From Brevibacterium sp. XM4083 (lineage in GTDB: Bacteria; Actinomycetota; Actinomycetes; Actinomycetales; Brevibacteriaceae), in NCBI RefSeq assembly GCF_006489205.2, contig NZ_VFYR02000004.1:186001-250000 (forward strand): a stretch of DNA of 64,000 nt. The letters run 5' to 3'. Position numbers and translations under genes: made by a program. The notes under the pieces were generated by a model. It searched no databases. It was not told the origin of the DNA and saw only the letters and a list, made by a program, of their open reading frames with translations. Of the stretch, positions 54,971-63,641 are shown piece after piece; the first letter of the stretch is position 1; each line of letters opens with the position of its first letter.

Positions 54971-55510
54971 ATGACCCGCACTGCCCTCGACTTCGACGAG
55001 AACTGGTTCGACGACAACGAGTTCGCCCAGCTTCGCCGCCGTCTCCCCATCCCCTATGTCAATGCCATTCCGGTCCGCGTCGGCGAGGCCGGAGACGTCG
55101 AGCAGATCGGCCTCCTGCTGCGCCGCCTCGACGACGGCACCCTGGGCCGCGAGGTCGTCGGCGGACGCATCCGCTACCACGAGAGCATCCGCCAGGCCCT
55201 GCTCCGTCATGCCGAGAACGACCTCGGCCCGATGGCGCTGCCCGTCGTCCCGCCGGCCATCGCCCCGTTCCATATCGCCGAGTACTTCCCCACCGAGGGC
55301 ACCTCGCTCCTCCACGACCCGCGTCAGCACGCGATCTCGATGTGCTTCGTCATGGAGGTCCGCGGCGAGTGCACCCCGCGCGCCGATGCGCTCAGCCTCG
55401 ACTGGCTCACCCCCGCCGAGGCGCTGCGCTCCGACATCGTCGCCGAGCTCTCCCACGGCCAGGAGCACATCATCCGCTCGGCCCTGAGCTACCTCGGCTT
55501 CGCCGTCTGA
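54971..55510 (+). CDS. DUF4916/NUDIX-hydrolase-like protein
   Basis: 179-residue protein like the actinobacterial DUF4916 family, which has a NUDIX-type fold but often lacks the complete NUDIX box. Visible segments: DENWFDDNEFAQLRRRLPIPYVNAIPVR at the N-terminus, LGREVVGGRIRYHESIRQALLRHAENDLGP replacing the canonical Gx5Ex7REUxEExGU box, and PFHIAEYFP. The third and fourth box glutamates appear changed to RHAENDL, so hydrolase activity is uncertain. It stands alone. Confidence 0.8.
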   Translation: MTRTALDFDENWFDDNEFAQLRRRLPIPYVNAIPVRVGEAGDVEQIGLLLRRLDDGTLGREVVGGRIRYHESIRQALLRHAENDLGPMALPVVPPAIAPFHIAEYFPTEGTSLLHDPRQHAISMCFVMEVRGECTPRADALSLDWLTPAEALRSDIVAELSHGQEHIIRSALSYLGFAV

Positions 55511-55696
55511 GGCACCCCTCCCCCGGCGTCACCCCGGACGCGGGCACGCGCCGCACGCGAGAGGAATCCGTCCGCCTCGCGGTCTTCTACACGGCGTAGA
55601 AAACACTTGGGTACACTGAGGGCGACGAGGACGGCACACGGTTTTCGGGGCCGTCGTCCCCGTCAGGGTTGGTCAGGCCCCGATGGAAGGACTGCC

Positions 55697-56659
55697 ATGA
55701 CTGCTGACTCCCGCTCGTCCGCCGCGAACCCGGCCGAGGCCCGACCGACCGACACCCGCGCCTCCGAGTCCGGACTCACCGACAACCTCGGCGTCCTCGT
55801 CGGCTTCGACGGATCCGAGCTCGCAGCCCTTGCCCTGCGCTACGGCGCCGCCGAGGCGCTGCACCGCGGTGTTCCCCTCACCGTCGTCACGGCCTTCACG
55901 ATGCCCCTGATGATCTACCCGAACATGGCCTCGATCCCGTCCGAGCCCGAGGACGAAGCCGCGATGCGGGCAGCGGAGAAGACGCTCGCCGAGGCGGCCG
56001 AACTCCTTGCCGACCATCCCGGTCCGGTGACGTACGCCGTCGAATCCGGTGACGCCGCCGGTGTCCTCGTCAACCTCAGCGCCAACGCCGATGTCATCAT
56101 CGTCGGCGCCCGCGGACGCGGCGGCTTCATGGGCCGCATGCTCGGGTCGGTCTCGACGGCCCTGCCACCGCACGCCCACTGCCCGACGATCGTCGTCCCC
56201 CGCCATTCGGCGCACCGCGGGGACACGAGCGGCCCGGTCGTCGTCGCCGTCGACGGGTCCGAGGGCGCGCGGATCGCGATGTTCACCGCCGCCGAGGCGG
56301 CCGCTTCGCGCAACGCCGATCTGGAGATCGTCACAGTGCTGCCGTCCGGGGAGGAATGGCTCTACTGGTACCCGGAGCTCGAACTCGGCGGTGACGTCGC
56401 CGATCGCCGGCAGCGGCAGATCGAAGCCGAACTCGACAAGGACGCCGAAGAGCTGCGCAGCCAGTTCCCCGGACTCCAGGTGTCCACCTCGGCGCTCATC
56501 GGCGATGCCGCAGTGCTGCTGTCGGCGGCGACGAAGACCGCGCAGCTGACCGTCCTCGGCACTCGGGGTCGCGGAGCCGTGAAGTCCGCTCTGCTCGGAT
56601 CGGTCTCCCGCGGGGTCCTCCACCATGCCGAAGGCCCGGTCATGGTCGTCCCGGCCTGA
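55697..56659 (+). CDS. Universal stress protein with two Usp domains
   Basis: 320-residue tandem UspA protein. Domain 1 (about 30-170) begins VLVGFDGSELA and has the ATP-loop GARGRGGFMGRMLGSVS; domain 2 (about 180-320) begins VVVAVDGSEGA and has GTRGRGAVKSALLGSVS. The G-2x-G-9x-G(S/T) patterns suggest ATP binding. ATG 55697 follows GGAAGG. Tandem Usp genes in actinobacteria often respond to hypoxia or dormancy signals, but nothing here shows the inducer. Confidence 0.93.
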   Translation: MTADSRSSAANPAEARPTDTRASESGLTDNLGVLVGFDGSELAALALRYGAAEALHRGVPLTVVTAFTMPLMIYPNMASIPSEPEDEAAMRAAEKTLAEAAELLADHPGPVTYAVESGDAAGVLVNLSANADVIIVGARGRGGFMGRMLGSVSTALPPHAHCPTIVVPRHSAHRGDTSGPVVVAVDGSEGARIAMFTAAEAAASRNADLEIVTVLPSGEEWLYWYPELELGGDVADRRQRQIEAELDKDAEELRSQFPGLQVSTSALIGDAAVLLSAATKTAQLTVLGTRGRGAVKSALLGSVSRGVLHHAEGPVMVVPA

Positions 56660-56674
56660 GTCCCTCCCCCACCG

Positions 56675-56726
56675 CACCTGACGATCCCCGGCCCCGCAGA
56701 CGCGCGGTGCCGGGGATCGTCAGGTG
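56675..56726 (+). terminator. Strong terminator hairpin after the Usp gene
   Basis: 18-bp perfect stem (CACCTGACGATCCCCGGC and its complement) with a 16-base loop, followed by TTGT, just downstream of the Usp stop and upstream of the riboswitch. Confidence 0.85.
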
Positions 56727-56745
56727 TTGTACAGTGGAGCGCACA

Positions 56746-56835
56746 CGACAGGGGAGCGCCGCCAAGGGCGCTGAGAGTGCAGATGACGCTGCAGACCCTC
56801 GAACCTGATGCGGCTAGCACCGCCGAAGGAAGTCG
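56746..56835 (+). promoter_or_regulatory. TPP riboswitch (THI element)
   Basis: The conserved THI-box blocks appear in order: GGGGAGCGCC, GCTGAGAGTGC, GACCCTCGAACCTGATGCGG, and CACCGCCGAAGGAAGTCG. CGAC at 56746-56749 pairs with GTCG at 56832-56835 as P1. It lies 38 bp ahead of the ykoE start, so it most likely blocks translation or transcription of the transporter when thiamine pyrophosphate is plentiful. Confidence 0.95.
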
Positions 56836-56873
56836 AGACTCTTCTACCCCTCCTTGAGACACGAGGAGGCGCT

Positions 56874-57503
56874 ATGCCGAACACCACCACGCCCGGTTCC
56901 CGCTCGACGACGGCACCGGCATTCACCCAGGCCCCGCCGACGAAGAAGTGGCGGGTCGTCGACTACGTCGTCACCGCGGTCCTCGGCATCGCCGTGGGCC
57001 TGATCTTCTGGGTGCTCGCCGCCAGCTGGAAGGGCATCGAACTCGCCTTCCAGGCGTTCCCGCCCTCGATCGGCCTCATCGCCGGCCTCTGGGTGCTCGC
57101 CGGACCGCTCGCCGGGGCGATCATCCGCAAACCCGGGGCCGCGCTGCTGTGCGAACTCCTCGCCGCCGCCGTCGAAGGCGTCCTCGGCTCCCACTTCGGG
57201 GCGACGGTGCTGCTCTCGGGCTTCCTCCAGGGCCTCGGTGCCGAACTCGTCTTCGCCGCCTTCGGCTACCGGAAGTTCACCCTGTGGGTGACCGCGCTGT
57301 CCGGACTCGTCGCCGCGGCGTTCATGGCCGTGAGCGAGAACATCCTCTACAACGCCGAGTGGCAGTTCGACTTCCAGCTCGCCTACGCGGTGTGCGCGAT
57401 GATCTCCGGCGTCGTCATCTCCGGCATCGGCGCCTGGTACGCCTACCGCGCGATCGCCAAGACCGGGGCGCTGAGCTCCTTCGCCTCCGGCCGCGTGCGC
57501 TGA
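56874..57503 (+). CDS. ykoE: ECF transporter substrate-binding protein YkoE (thiamine/HMP)
   Basis: 209-residue integral membrane S-component, likely binding thiamine or its pyrimidine precursor. Five to six hydrophobic segments; conserved feel in ASWKGIELAFQAFPPSIGLIAGLWVLAGPLAG and LIIRKPGAALL-type sequence, plus the AEW-containing loop. ATG 56874 has GAGGAGG 4 bases upstream. It is under the TPP riboswitch and is followed by ykoD with a shared TGATG overlap. Confidence 0.93.
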   Translation: MPNTTTPGSRSTTAPAFTQAPPTKKWRVVDYVVTAVLGIAVGLIFWVLAASWKGIELAFQAFPPSIGLIAGLWVLAGPLAGAIIRKPGAALLCELLAAAVEGVLGSHFGATVLLSGFLQGLGAELVFAAFGYRKFTLWVTALSGLVAAAFMAVSENILYNAEWQFDFQLAYAVCAMISGVVISGIGAWYAYRAIAKTGALSSFASGRVR

Positions 57504-59005
57504 TGGGCCTGCCGATCCGCGCCCACGGATACTCGTGGCGGCACGCCGATCGGGACAGCCTCGCCGTCGGCCCCGTCGACCTCGACATCGCCCCAGGTGA
57601 GAAGGTTCTCCTCCTGGGCCCGTCGGGGGCGGGGAAGTCGACGCTCCTCCATGCGATCGCCGGGGTCCTGCCCACCGAGGCCGGGGAGTCAGGCGGTGAG
57701 TTCCTCGTCGGCGAGGCCGCGCCCGACCCCCGCCGAGGTGTCACCGGGCTCGTCCTCCAGGACCCGAATTCGCAGGTGATCTTCTCCCGCATCGGTGACG
57801 ATGTCGCGTTCGGAATGGAGAACCTCGGTCTGCCCGCCGAGGTGGTCGACGCGCGGATCGACGCCTCCCTGGCCGCCATGGGCCTCGACCTTCCCCAGTC
57901 CCACCCCACGGCGGCACTGTCCGGGGGCCAGAAGCAGCGGCTCGCGCTCGCCGGGATCCATGCGATGGCACCCGAGGTCATCGTCCTCGACGAGCCGACG
58001 GCCAACATCGACCCCGTCTCGGCGAGGGCCGTCCGCGATGCCGTGCTCACGGTCCAGGAGTCCACTGCGGCGACGATGATCGTCGTCGAGCACCGGGTGG
58101 GCCTGTGGAGCGACGACGTCGACACCGTCATCGTCCTCGGCCGCGCCGGCATCGTCGCCCACGGCACCCCTGATGAGGTCTTCGGTGATCCGGCACTCAC
58201 CGAGGTGCTCAAGGCCACCGGGATCTGGCTGCCCGAATCCGGGTCCCCCACCGCGACCGACCGCTGGACGGTGCCCGCGCGAACCGGAGCACAGGACCGG
58301 CTCGGGTCCCCGGTGCTCGTCGGTGAGCGCCTGAGCGTCGCCCGACCACGGGCGACCGTGCCCGCGGCGACCGATCTCGACCTCGAGGTGCGGGCGGGCG
58401 AGGCGCTCGGCATCGTCGGCGCCAACGGGGCCGGGAAGTCGACGACGGCACTGACCCTGGCCGGCCTCATCCCCGAGTTCTCCGGCGTGGTGCGTGCGGC
58501 GGGGCCGCTTGCCGCCGGGGCGAAGGAGGCACGGCCGTTCACGTGGCCCTCGAAGTTCCTCGCCCCGCGCATCGGCATGGTCTTCCAGGAACCCGAGCAT
58601 CAGTTCCTCAAGTCCAGCGTCGCCGATGAGCTCGCCCTCGGTCCGCGACTGGCCGGCTGGTCGACGGCCGAGGTCGACGCTCGGGTAACCGAGCTGCTCG
58701 AGACCCTGGGACTGGCCGACATCGCCGACGCCCACCCGCAGGGTCTCTCCGGCGGGGAGAAGCGTCGCCTGTCGGTGGCGGCGATGATCGCTCCGCGCCC
58801 CCAGGTCCTCATCGTCGATGAGCCGACGTTCGGGCAGGACGCGCTGACGTGGGCGGGACTCGTCGCCCTGTTCCTCGACGTCCTCGACCACGGCAGCGCT
58901 GTCGTCGCCGTCAGCCACGACCTCGACTTCCTCGACGCGATCGGGGCCCGCCGCTTCACGCTCGGCACGGCGGCCCAGACTCTGCGGGGTGAGCGCGTTG
59001 AGTGA
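57503..59005 (+). CDS. ykoD: ECF transporter ATPase YkoD (two ABC domains)
   Basis: 500-residue duplicated ABC ATPase. Domain 1: Walker A GPSGAGKST near residue 37, signature LSGGQKQR near 142, Walker B VIVLDEP. Domain 2: Walker A GANGAGKST near 310, signature LSGGEKRR near 415, Walker B VLIVDEP. It powers uptake with YkoE and YkoC. Its ATG 57503 overlaps the ykoE stop, and its end overlaps the start of ykoC. Confidence 0.94.
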   Translation: MGLPIRAHGYSWRHADRDSLAVGPVDLDIAPGEKVLLLGPSGAGKSTLLHAIAGVLPTEAGESGGEFLVGEAAPDPRRGVTGLVLQDPNSQVIFSRIGDDVAFGMENLGLPAEVVDARIDASLAAMGLDLPQSHPTAALSGGQKQRLALAGIHAMAPEVIVLDEPTANIDPVSARAVRDAVLTVQESTAATMIVVEHRVGLWSDDVDTVIVLGRAGIVAHGTPDEVFGDPALTEVLKATGIWLPESGSPTATDRWTVPARTGAQDRLGSPVLVGERLSVARPRATVPAATDLDLEVRAGEALGIVGANGAGKSTTALTLAGLIPEFSGVVRAAGPLAAGAKEARPFTWPSKFLAPRIGMVFQEPEHQFLKSSVADELALGPRLAGWSTAEVDARVTELLETLGLADIADAHPQGLSGGEKRRLSVAAMIAPRPQVLIVDEPTFGQDALTWAGLVALFLDVLDHGSAVVAVSHDLDFLDAIGARRFTLGTAAQTLRGERVE

Positions 59006-59837
59006 GAGTGCAGCAATGACCCGTGAGCGCGTCACCGTCGAGGATCCGGGTCAGCTCATCCCCGTGGTGCGCCGCACGGCGCTCGTGCGCTGCAACCCGC
59101 TGACGAAGATCGCCGTCGCACTCATCCTCATGGTCGGAGCGCTGCTGAGCATCGACGTCGTCTCCGCGGGGATCATCCTCGGGTTCTCACTCCTCGCCCT
59201 GCCGCTGACCGGGCTCGACCTCAAGGCGGCGCTCACACGGCTGTGGTTCCTGCCAGTCGGGGCGCTCCTCGCCGCATGGGGCACGGCGATCCTCGCCGAG
59301 AAGACGGGAGCCACCGTCGTCGACGTCGGTCCGATCCTCATGACGACCGGGTCGTTGGAGTCGGCTGCGGCGATCTTCGTGCGCGCCCTGGCACTGGCGA
59401 TCCCGCTCGTCGTCCTCGCCTCGGCGATCGATCCCAGGGACCTCTCGGATGCCCTCGTCCAGCACCTGCGCCTGCCCGAGACCGTCGTCATCTCGATCCT
59501 CGCGGCCAGTCGCCTCCTCGGCCTCCTCGTCCTCGAATGGCAGACCCTGTCGATGGCCAGACGGGCCAGAGGACTCGCCGGCGGGTCGATCCTGCGGCGC
59601 ACCCGCAGTCTCTTCGCAGGCATCTTCGTCCTCCTCGTCCAATCGATCCGCCGTGGCACGACCCTGGCGATGGCGATGGAGGGACGGGCGTTCGGGCGGC
59701 CGGGCAGGACGTGGCGCAGGCGCTCGACGTTCGGCACCGCTGATGCGGTCGTCCTCGTCCTCGCCGTCGTCGTCGCAGTCGTCGCGGTCGCCTCGGCGCT
59801 GGTGCTCGGGACGTGGAACCCGATCATTCCAGGCTGA
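58989..59837 (+). CDS. ykoC: ECF transporter transmembrane protein YkoC
   Basis: 282-residue EcfT-like permease with hydrophobic segments at about 40-75, 85-105, 130-150 and 255-277. The coupling-helix motif ARRARGLAGG lies near residue 196, and a second AMEGRAFGRPGR segment near 237; both are expected for EcfT proteins. The start is either GTG 58989 inside ykoD or ATG 59016. The gene ends 4 bp from the convergent gene at 59842. Confidence 0.9.
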   Translation: MSALSESAAMTRERVTVEDPGQLIPVVRRTALVRCNPLTKIAVALILMVGALLSIDVVSAGIILGFSLLALPLTGLDLKAALTRLWFLPVGALLAAWGTAILAEKTGATVVDVGPILMTTGSLESAAAIFVRALALAIPLVVLASAIDPRDLSDALVQHLRLPETVVISILAASRLLGLLVLEWQTLSMARRARGLAGGSILRRTRSLFAGIFVLLVQSIRRGTTLAMAMEGRAFGRPGRTWRRRSTFGTADAVVLVLAVVVAVVAVASALVLGTWNPIIPG

Positions 59838-59841
59838 GGTC

Positions 59842-60384
59842 TCAGACCTCGGCGATGAGGTCCTTGAGGTGTGCCCGCCACTCCTCGAGCGACTCGGCGC
59901 TCGGCAGCTTCGAGGCGGTGAGGGTGAGGCGCGTGCGCGCGTCGTCCTTCGGTTCGGCGGCTGCTTCGATCTTCGTCCCGTCAGCGAGGTCGGCGCGCCA
60001 GAACGAGCGCTTCGCCGTCGTCGACGGGCGGGGTTCACCGTCAAGGGCGACCCCGCCCAGTGAGCCGTCGACGAGGGCGGCGAAGCGGTCGATGACGTCT
60101 CCGCGCTGTCCGGTCACGGTGCGGGAGACGGCGACGTCGAAGGTGCCGTCGGCGCGCTGACCGGGAATCCGTCGGCCGATCTCCTGCTCGTAGGCGACGA
60201 CGGCACCCTGGACCCACCAGCCGTGGTTGTCGACGACGCCGTCGAACTGCGGGTAGAGCGCATCGGCGAGTTCCTTGTGGCTCGCGTCCTTGCCCCCGGC
60301 CTTTTCAAGCCGCTGACGGGTCTGCGCCCAGGGCTCGCCGAGGGCCTTCTCGATGGACTCGATGTTCTGTGCTCGCGTCACCAT
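59842..60384 (-). CDS. DUF4287-like protein with SRPBCC-type C-terminal part
   Basis: 180-residue protein from ATG 60384. The first about 90 residues have the pattern of DUF4287 (SIEKALGEPWAQTRQRLEKAGGKDASHKELADAL, then WWVQGAVVAYEQEIGRR), and the rest (SFWRADLADGTKIEAAAEPKDDARTRLTLTASKL) resembles the SRPBCC/Aha1 fold. The two modules are often found together in small actinobacterial proteins of unknown function. Upstream frame extension is antisense to the next gene. Confidence 0.75.
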   Translation of the reverse strand: MVTRAQNIESIEKALGEPWAQTRQRLEKAGGKDASHKELADALYPQFDGVVDNHGWWVQGAVVAYEQEIGRRIPGQRADGTFDVAVSRTVTGQRGDVIDRFAALVDGSLGGVALDGEPRPSTTAKRSFWRADLADGTKIEAAAEPKDDARTRLTLTASKLPSAESLEEWRAHLKDLIAEV

Positions 60385-60456
60385 GGTGTCAGTGTAGCCA
60401 GCCAGGGCGCGCTGATTCGGCCGAGCGGCACAGACTGCGCGGCTTAGACTGCGATC

Positions 60457-60762
60457 GTGACGGATGCGGATGGGTACACCGAGGACGAGAAGTGGCTCGT
60501 CGTGCGCGGACGACGGTGGCGGCGCACCGATCCCGCACTTCCCGACGCTCTCGTCGAGCAGCTGAAGAGCCACCTCGGGCGGGCCCGCAACGCGGTGCGG
60601 TCGGCGAAGACGGCAGCCGACGACACAGCCCTGCGGGCGGCTCGAGAGCGCGTCGGCGTCGCCAAGCGGGGCCTCGGCGAGCGGGGCGAGAAGTGGTGGG
60701 AGATGCCGCGTGCCGACCGGCTCGCCCGCGCCGAGGAGGCGCTGAGCGAACTCGATCGCTGA
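60457..60762 (+). CDS. Small conserved protein, unknown function
   Basis: 101-residue basic protein starting at GTG 60457: DGYTEDEKWLVVRGRRWRR is followed by a helical, Arg/Ala-rich region and a WWEMPRADRLARAEEAL ending. Similar short proteins are conserved in actinobacteria; I know of no experimental function. It lies divergently from the DUF4287-like gene with 72 bp between starts. Confidence 0.7.
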   Translation: MTDADGYTEDEKWLVVRGRRWRRTDPALPDALVEQLKSHLGRARNAVRSAKTAADDTALRAARERVGVAKRGLGERGEKWWEMPRADRLARAEEALSELDR

Positions 60763-60772
60763 GCTGACCTCG

Positions 60773-61093
60773 TCAGTCGATGACGAGTTCGCCCATCTCG
60801 TCCCAGCCGTCGCCGTCGAGTTTGCGGGAGACGATCTTCGGCGTCGAGGCGAGCAGCGGGCGCATCGATTCGAGCCCGGCGGCGAAGTGATCGCTGTTGA
60901 CATGCGGCTCGGCACCGTCGTCGGTGAACGCTTCGAGCAGAACGTACTCGTTGGGCTTCTCGAGGCTGCGCGACCATTCGAACCAGAGGTTGCCGGGTTC
61001 GGCGCGGGTCGCCTCGGTGAAGTCGCGCACCACCTCGGGGAAGGACTCCGCGTTCTCGGGCTTGACGTCGAACTTGACGACGATGAAGATCAT
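60773..61093 (-). CDS. Antibiotic biosynthesis monooxygenase-type (ABM) protein
   Basis: 106-residue dimeric alpha/beta-barrel (ABM) protein of the YgiN-like quinol monooxygenase group: VVKFDVKPENAESFPEVV, ATRAEPGNLWFEWSRSLEKP, and SDHFAAGLESM are the family segments. ATG 61093 is preceded by GAGGAGA 4 bases upstream. Cofactor-free quinol oxidation is known for some relatives; the substrate here is unknown. Confidence 0.85.
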   Translation of the reverse strand: MIFIVVKFDVKPENAESFPEVVRDFTEATRAEPGNLWFEWSRSLEKPNEYVLLEAFTDDGAEPHVNSDHFAAGLESMRPLLASTPKIVSRKLDGDGWDEMGELVID

Positions 61094-61256
61094 GATTCTC
61101 CTCTGCGCGTGGTGACGGTGGTCCGACCGCACCGGGTCTCAGGCACGGTCGCCTGGGCCGGTCGGCCATGTCTCCACCCAATCACGATCACAGAGGTTTG
61201 ACGAGTCCGAGCGCTCATCGGGGTGGGCTCAGTCGCGCGGGGCACCGCGCCGGCGG

Positions 61257-61664
61257 TCAGGCCGTCGCGCGGCGCAGCAATGCGACGAGGCTGTCGCGCT
61301 CTTCGGTGGTGAGCGCGTCGACGGGTGCCTGGTCCGACAGGGCGTCGAGGACATTGGCCCGGCACCGCTGACCTGCTGGGGTGAGCGAGAGGAGCTTCGC
61401 CCGTCGGTCGCTGGGGTGCGGCCGGCGTTCGACGAGCCCCTGGTCCTCCATGCGATCGACGACGTATCCCGCGTTCGAGGTCTCGCAGCTCATGTGCTCG
61501 GCGAGCTCGGTCAGGCGCATCGGCTCCCCCAGCTCGCGCAGCGCGATCGCCTGGGAGGCCGTGATCCCCAGGGTGTCGGCGACGCGGCGGATGTGCGAAT
61601 CGAGGCGCTGGTTGAGGCGCGCCACGAGGCCGCAGAGTTCGACATCGCTCTCGGTTCCGCTCAT
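61257..61664 (-). CDS. MarR-family transcriptional regulator
   Basis: 135-residue MarR regulator with the winged-helix core MRLTELAEHMSCETSNAGYVVDRMEDQGLVERRPHPSDRRAKLLSLT at about 50-95 (DRR wing motif present). ATG 61664 gives a normal length; an ATG at 61697 would add 11 residues. It is divergent from an MFS exporter and most likely represses it through palindromes in the shared promoter region, releasing in the presence of a drug or phenolic ligand. Confidence 0.9.
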   Translation of the reverse strand: MSGTESDVELCGLVARLNQRLDSHIRRVADTLGITASQAIALRELGEPMRLTELAEHMSCETSNAGYVVDRMEDQGLVERRPHPSDRRAKLLSLTPAGQRCRANVLDALSDQAPVDALTTEERDSLVALLRRATA

Positions 61665-61682
61665 GGGGCGATCATAGCAGAA

Positions 61683-61757
61683 TTCATCCGAATTCATATA
61701 GTCAAAACTCGGACTATGTGTTTAGACTTCGTATTATCCGAACTCGGATTATATGGA
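61683..61757. promoter_or_regulatory. Divergent MarR/MFS promoter region with inverted repeats
   Basis: AT-rich spacer with the dyad ATAGTC-N8-GACTAT (61698-61717) and the tight dyad ATCCGA-AC-TCGGAT (61736-61749); half-sites related to ATCCGAA also recur at 61687-61692. The repeated half-sites suggest one or more MarR operators covering both promoters. The MFS ribosome site GGAGG lies at 61755-61759. Confidence 0.6.
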
Positions 61758-61765
61758 GGTTGCCA

Positions 61766-63149
61766 ATGCCCACGACGCACGCCCCCGCACGCTCGAGGAC
61801 GAGCCTGCTCGCCGCTCTCGGTCTCGCCCAGCTGCTCATCGGCCTCGATTACAACATCGTCTTCGTCGCCCTGCCCGAGATCGCGTCTCTGGGATTCTCC
61901 GCGCCGACGCTCCAATGGGTCGTCAGCGCCTATGCCATCGCCTTCGGCGGGTTCCTCCTGCTCTGCGGCAGGCTCACCGATGCCCTCGGCCGCAGGCGGA
62001 TGTTCTTCACGGGGCTGACACTCTTCGCGCTCGGCTCCCTGCTGGGGACATTCGCCGTCGCCGAATGGATGCTCATCGCAGGACGCGGCATCCAGGGACT
62101 CGGGGGTGCGGCACTGGCTCCCTCGACCCTCGCACTGCTCACCGTCGGCTTCCGTGAGGGGTCGGACCGCAACCGCGCCCTGGGCATCTGGGGAGCCGCC
62201 GGGTCGACCGGAATGGTCCTCGGATCCATCCTCGGCGGGGTGCTCACCGACGCCTGGGGGTGGCGGTCGGTGTTCGCGATCAACATTCCGCTCATCCTCG
62301 TCATCGTCGTCCTCGCTGTGCGCGCGGTGCCGTCCGATACCGGCCACCCGAGCCTGCGGCGACTCGACGTTCCCGGGGCGATCCTCACGACCGCCTCGGC
62401 GATCCTCATCGTCATGGGACTCACCTTCGCCGCCGAGGACGGATGGGCGACGGCACCGACGCTCAGCTGCCTCGGTGCCGGCTTCCTCGGACTCATCACC
62501 CTGCTCATCGTTGAGCGCCGAACCGCGCAGCCCCTGCTCGATCCGGCGAAATTCCGCCACCGGCCCCTGGCCGCCGGCACTGCGTCGACGTTCCTCTTCA
62601 TGGCCGGCTTCGGAGCGACCGCATACTTCCTCACGCTCTACTTCCAGGACACGCGCGGCCTCACCCCCCCTCGCCACGGGACTCGCCTTCGTCGTGCCCT
62701 GCGTGGGCGTGCTCGTCGGAACGACTCTCGGCGGTCGCCTCGCGACCCGGACCGGCCTGCGGACCACGATGGTCACGGGGCAGGTGATCGGGCTGTTCGG
62801 GGTCGCCGGCTTCGCCGCGCTCGTCGACGACGGTTCGCCGTGGCCGCTGGTGTTCGGCCTCGCCCTGCTGTTCAGCCTCGGCCAGGGTGTCGTGTTCACG
62901 ACGATGTTCGCGACCGCGACGACGGGCATCGACGAGTCAGGGCAGGGATACGCCGGAGGCGTCGCGACGGCCGGTCAGCAGATCGGCGGGGCCATCGGAC
63001 TCGCCGTGCTCATCAACCTCACGACCGCAGCAGCAGGGCCGACGCTCACGGTCGCGATGACAGGGATCGCAGCGATCATCGTCCTCGGTCTCATCGTCGC
63101 GTTCGCCGTTCCCGGTCGCGCGGCTCTGAGGCGGCAGCACAGAGAATGA
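61766..63149 (+). pseudogene. MFS drug-exporter-type gene, frameshifted
   Basis: Major facilitator of the 14-TM DHA2-like drug exporter type. It starts at ATG 61766 after GGAGG and reads normally through about residue 300 (YNIVFVALPEI, LCGRLTDALGRRRMF, IAGRGIQGLGGAALAPSTLALL). At the 7-C tract 62664-62670 the frame shifts: the same frame then gives Arg-rich sequence, while the frame one base back continues LATGLAFVVPCVGVLVG to a stop at 63149. Removing one C restores a complete transporter of about 460 residues. Either a genuine disabling or phase-variable mutation, or a base-calling error. It is next to its MarR regulator. Confidence 0.85.
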
Positions 63150-63183
63150 GGCCCTGTCAGACCCGGATTTGGGCCAGCCGCGC

Positions 63184-63348
63184 TCAGTCGCGCCGGGCGC
63201 GCCGAACGGCGATGACGAGGGCGGCGATGAGCAGAAGGAAGCCCAGAGCCCACAGCCAGAGCGCAAACCCGGAACCGGCCGGCACTATCGCGGGGACGAA
63301 GCACAGACCGGCCAGCACCGGCAAGATCACCATCAGCACTCGGGTCAT
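63184..63348 (-). CDS. Small membrane protein, 54 residues
   Basis: Short protein with two hydrophobic stretches separated by PAG, starting at ATG 63348 with GAGGAGA 4 bases upstream and ending in a basic VRRARRD tail (positive-inside orientation suggests both ends in or near the cytoplasm). No recognised family. It is convergent with the MFS gene. The strong ribosome site and clean two-helix composition argue that it is real. Confidence 0.65.
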   Translation of the reverse strand: MTRVLMVILPVLAGLCFVPAIVPAGSGFALWLWALGFLLLIAALVIAVRRARRD

Positions 63349-63491
63349 GGATTCTCCTCTCCTCGTCGACGCTATCGAGCAACGTCGCCTGTGGTCAACA
63401 CGCCGGGGTACGGAGGCGGCTCGACGGTTGACGACACAGCATCAGCGAAGCGCAGTGGCCGAGACTGGCGCTAGCGCACAGCGGTGTGCTT

Positions 63492-63554
63492 CCCCGCGAG
63501 GTGGATCCGATTCGAGAAGCGCCGAAGAATCGAGCGGAATCCACCTCGCTGGGG
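63492..63554. repeat. 63-bp imperfect palindrome
   Basis: Arms GCGAGGTGGAT-CCG and CGGAATCCACCTCGC pair with a one-base bulge, flanked by CCCC and GGGG. The loop includes GAGAAGCGCCGAA at 63514-63526, the same 13 bases that lie at 18446-18458 at the centre of another long palindrome. It lies between the small membrane protein and the methyltransferase gene, in a 293-bp gene-free spacer. Confidence 0.7.
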
Positions 63555-63641
63555 CGCTCAGGCGCGCAGAGCGCGTCGAGCGATCGCGGAGCAGCAGGCC
63601 GACACGCGGTCCGGCAATGGTGCAGAATCCAGCACCGAAAC

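Noticed and set aside
54737..55468. Minus-strand open frame of about 240 codons opposite the DUF4916 gene
   Set aside because: Valine/Glu/Asp/Gly-rich shadow sequence; the plus-strand frame has a family-like protein and a sensible start.
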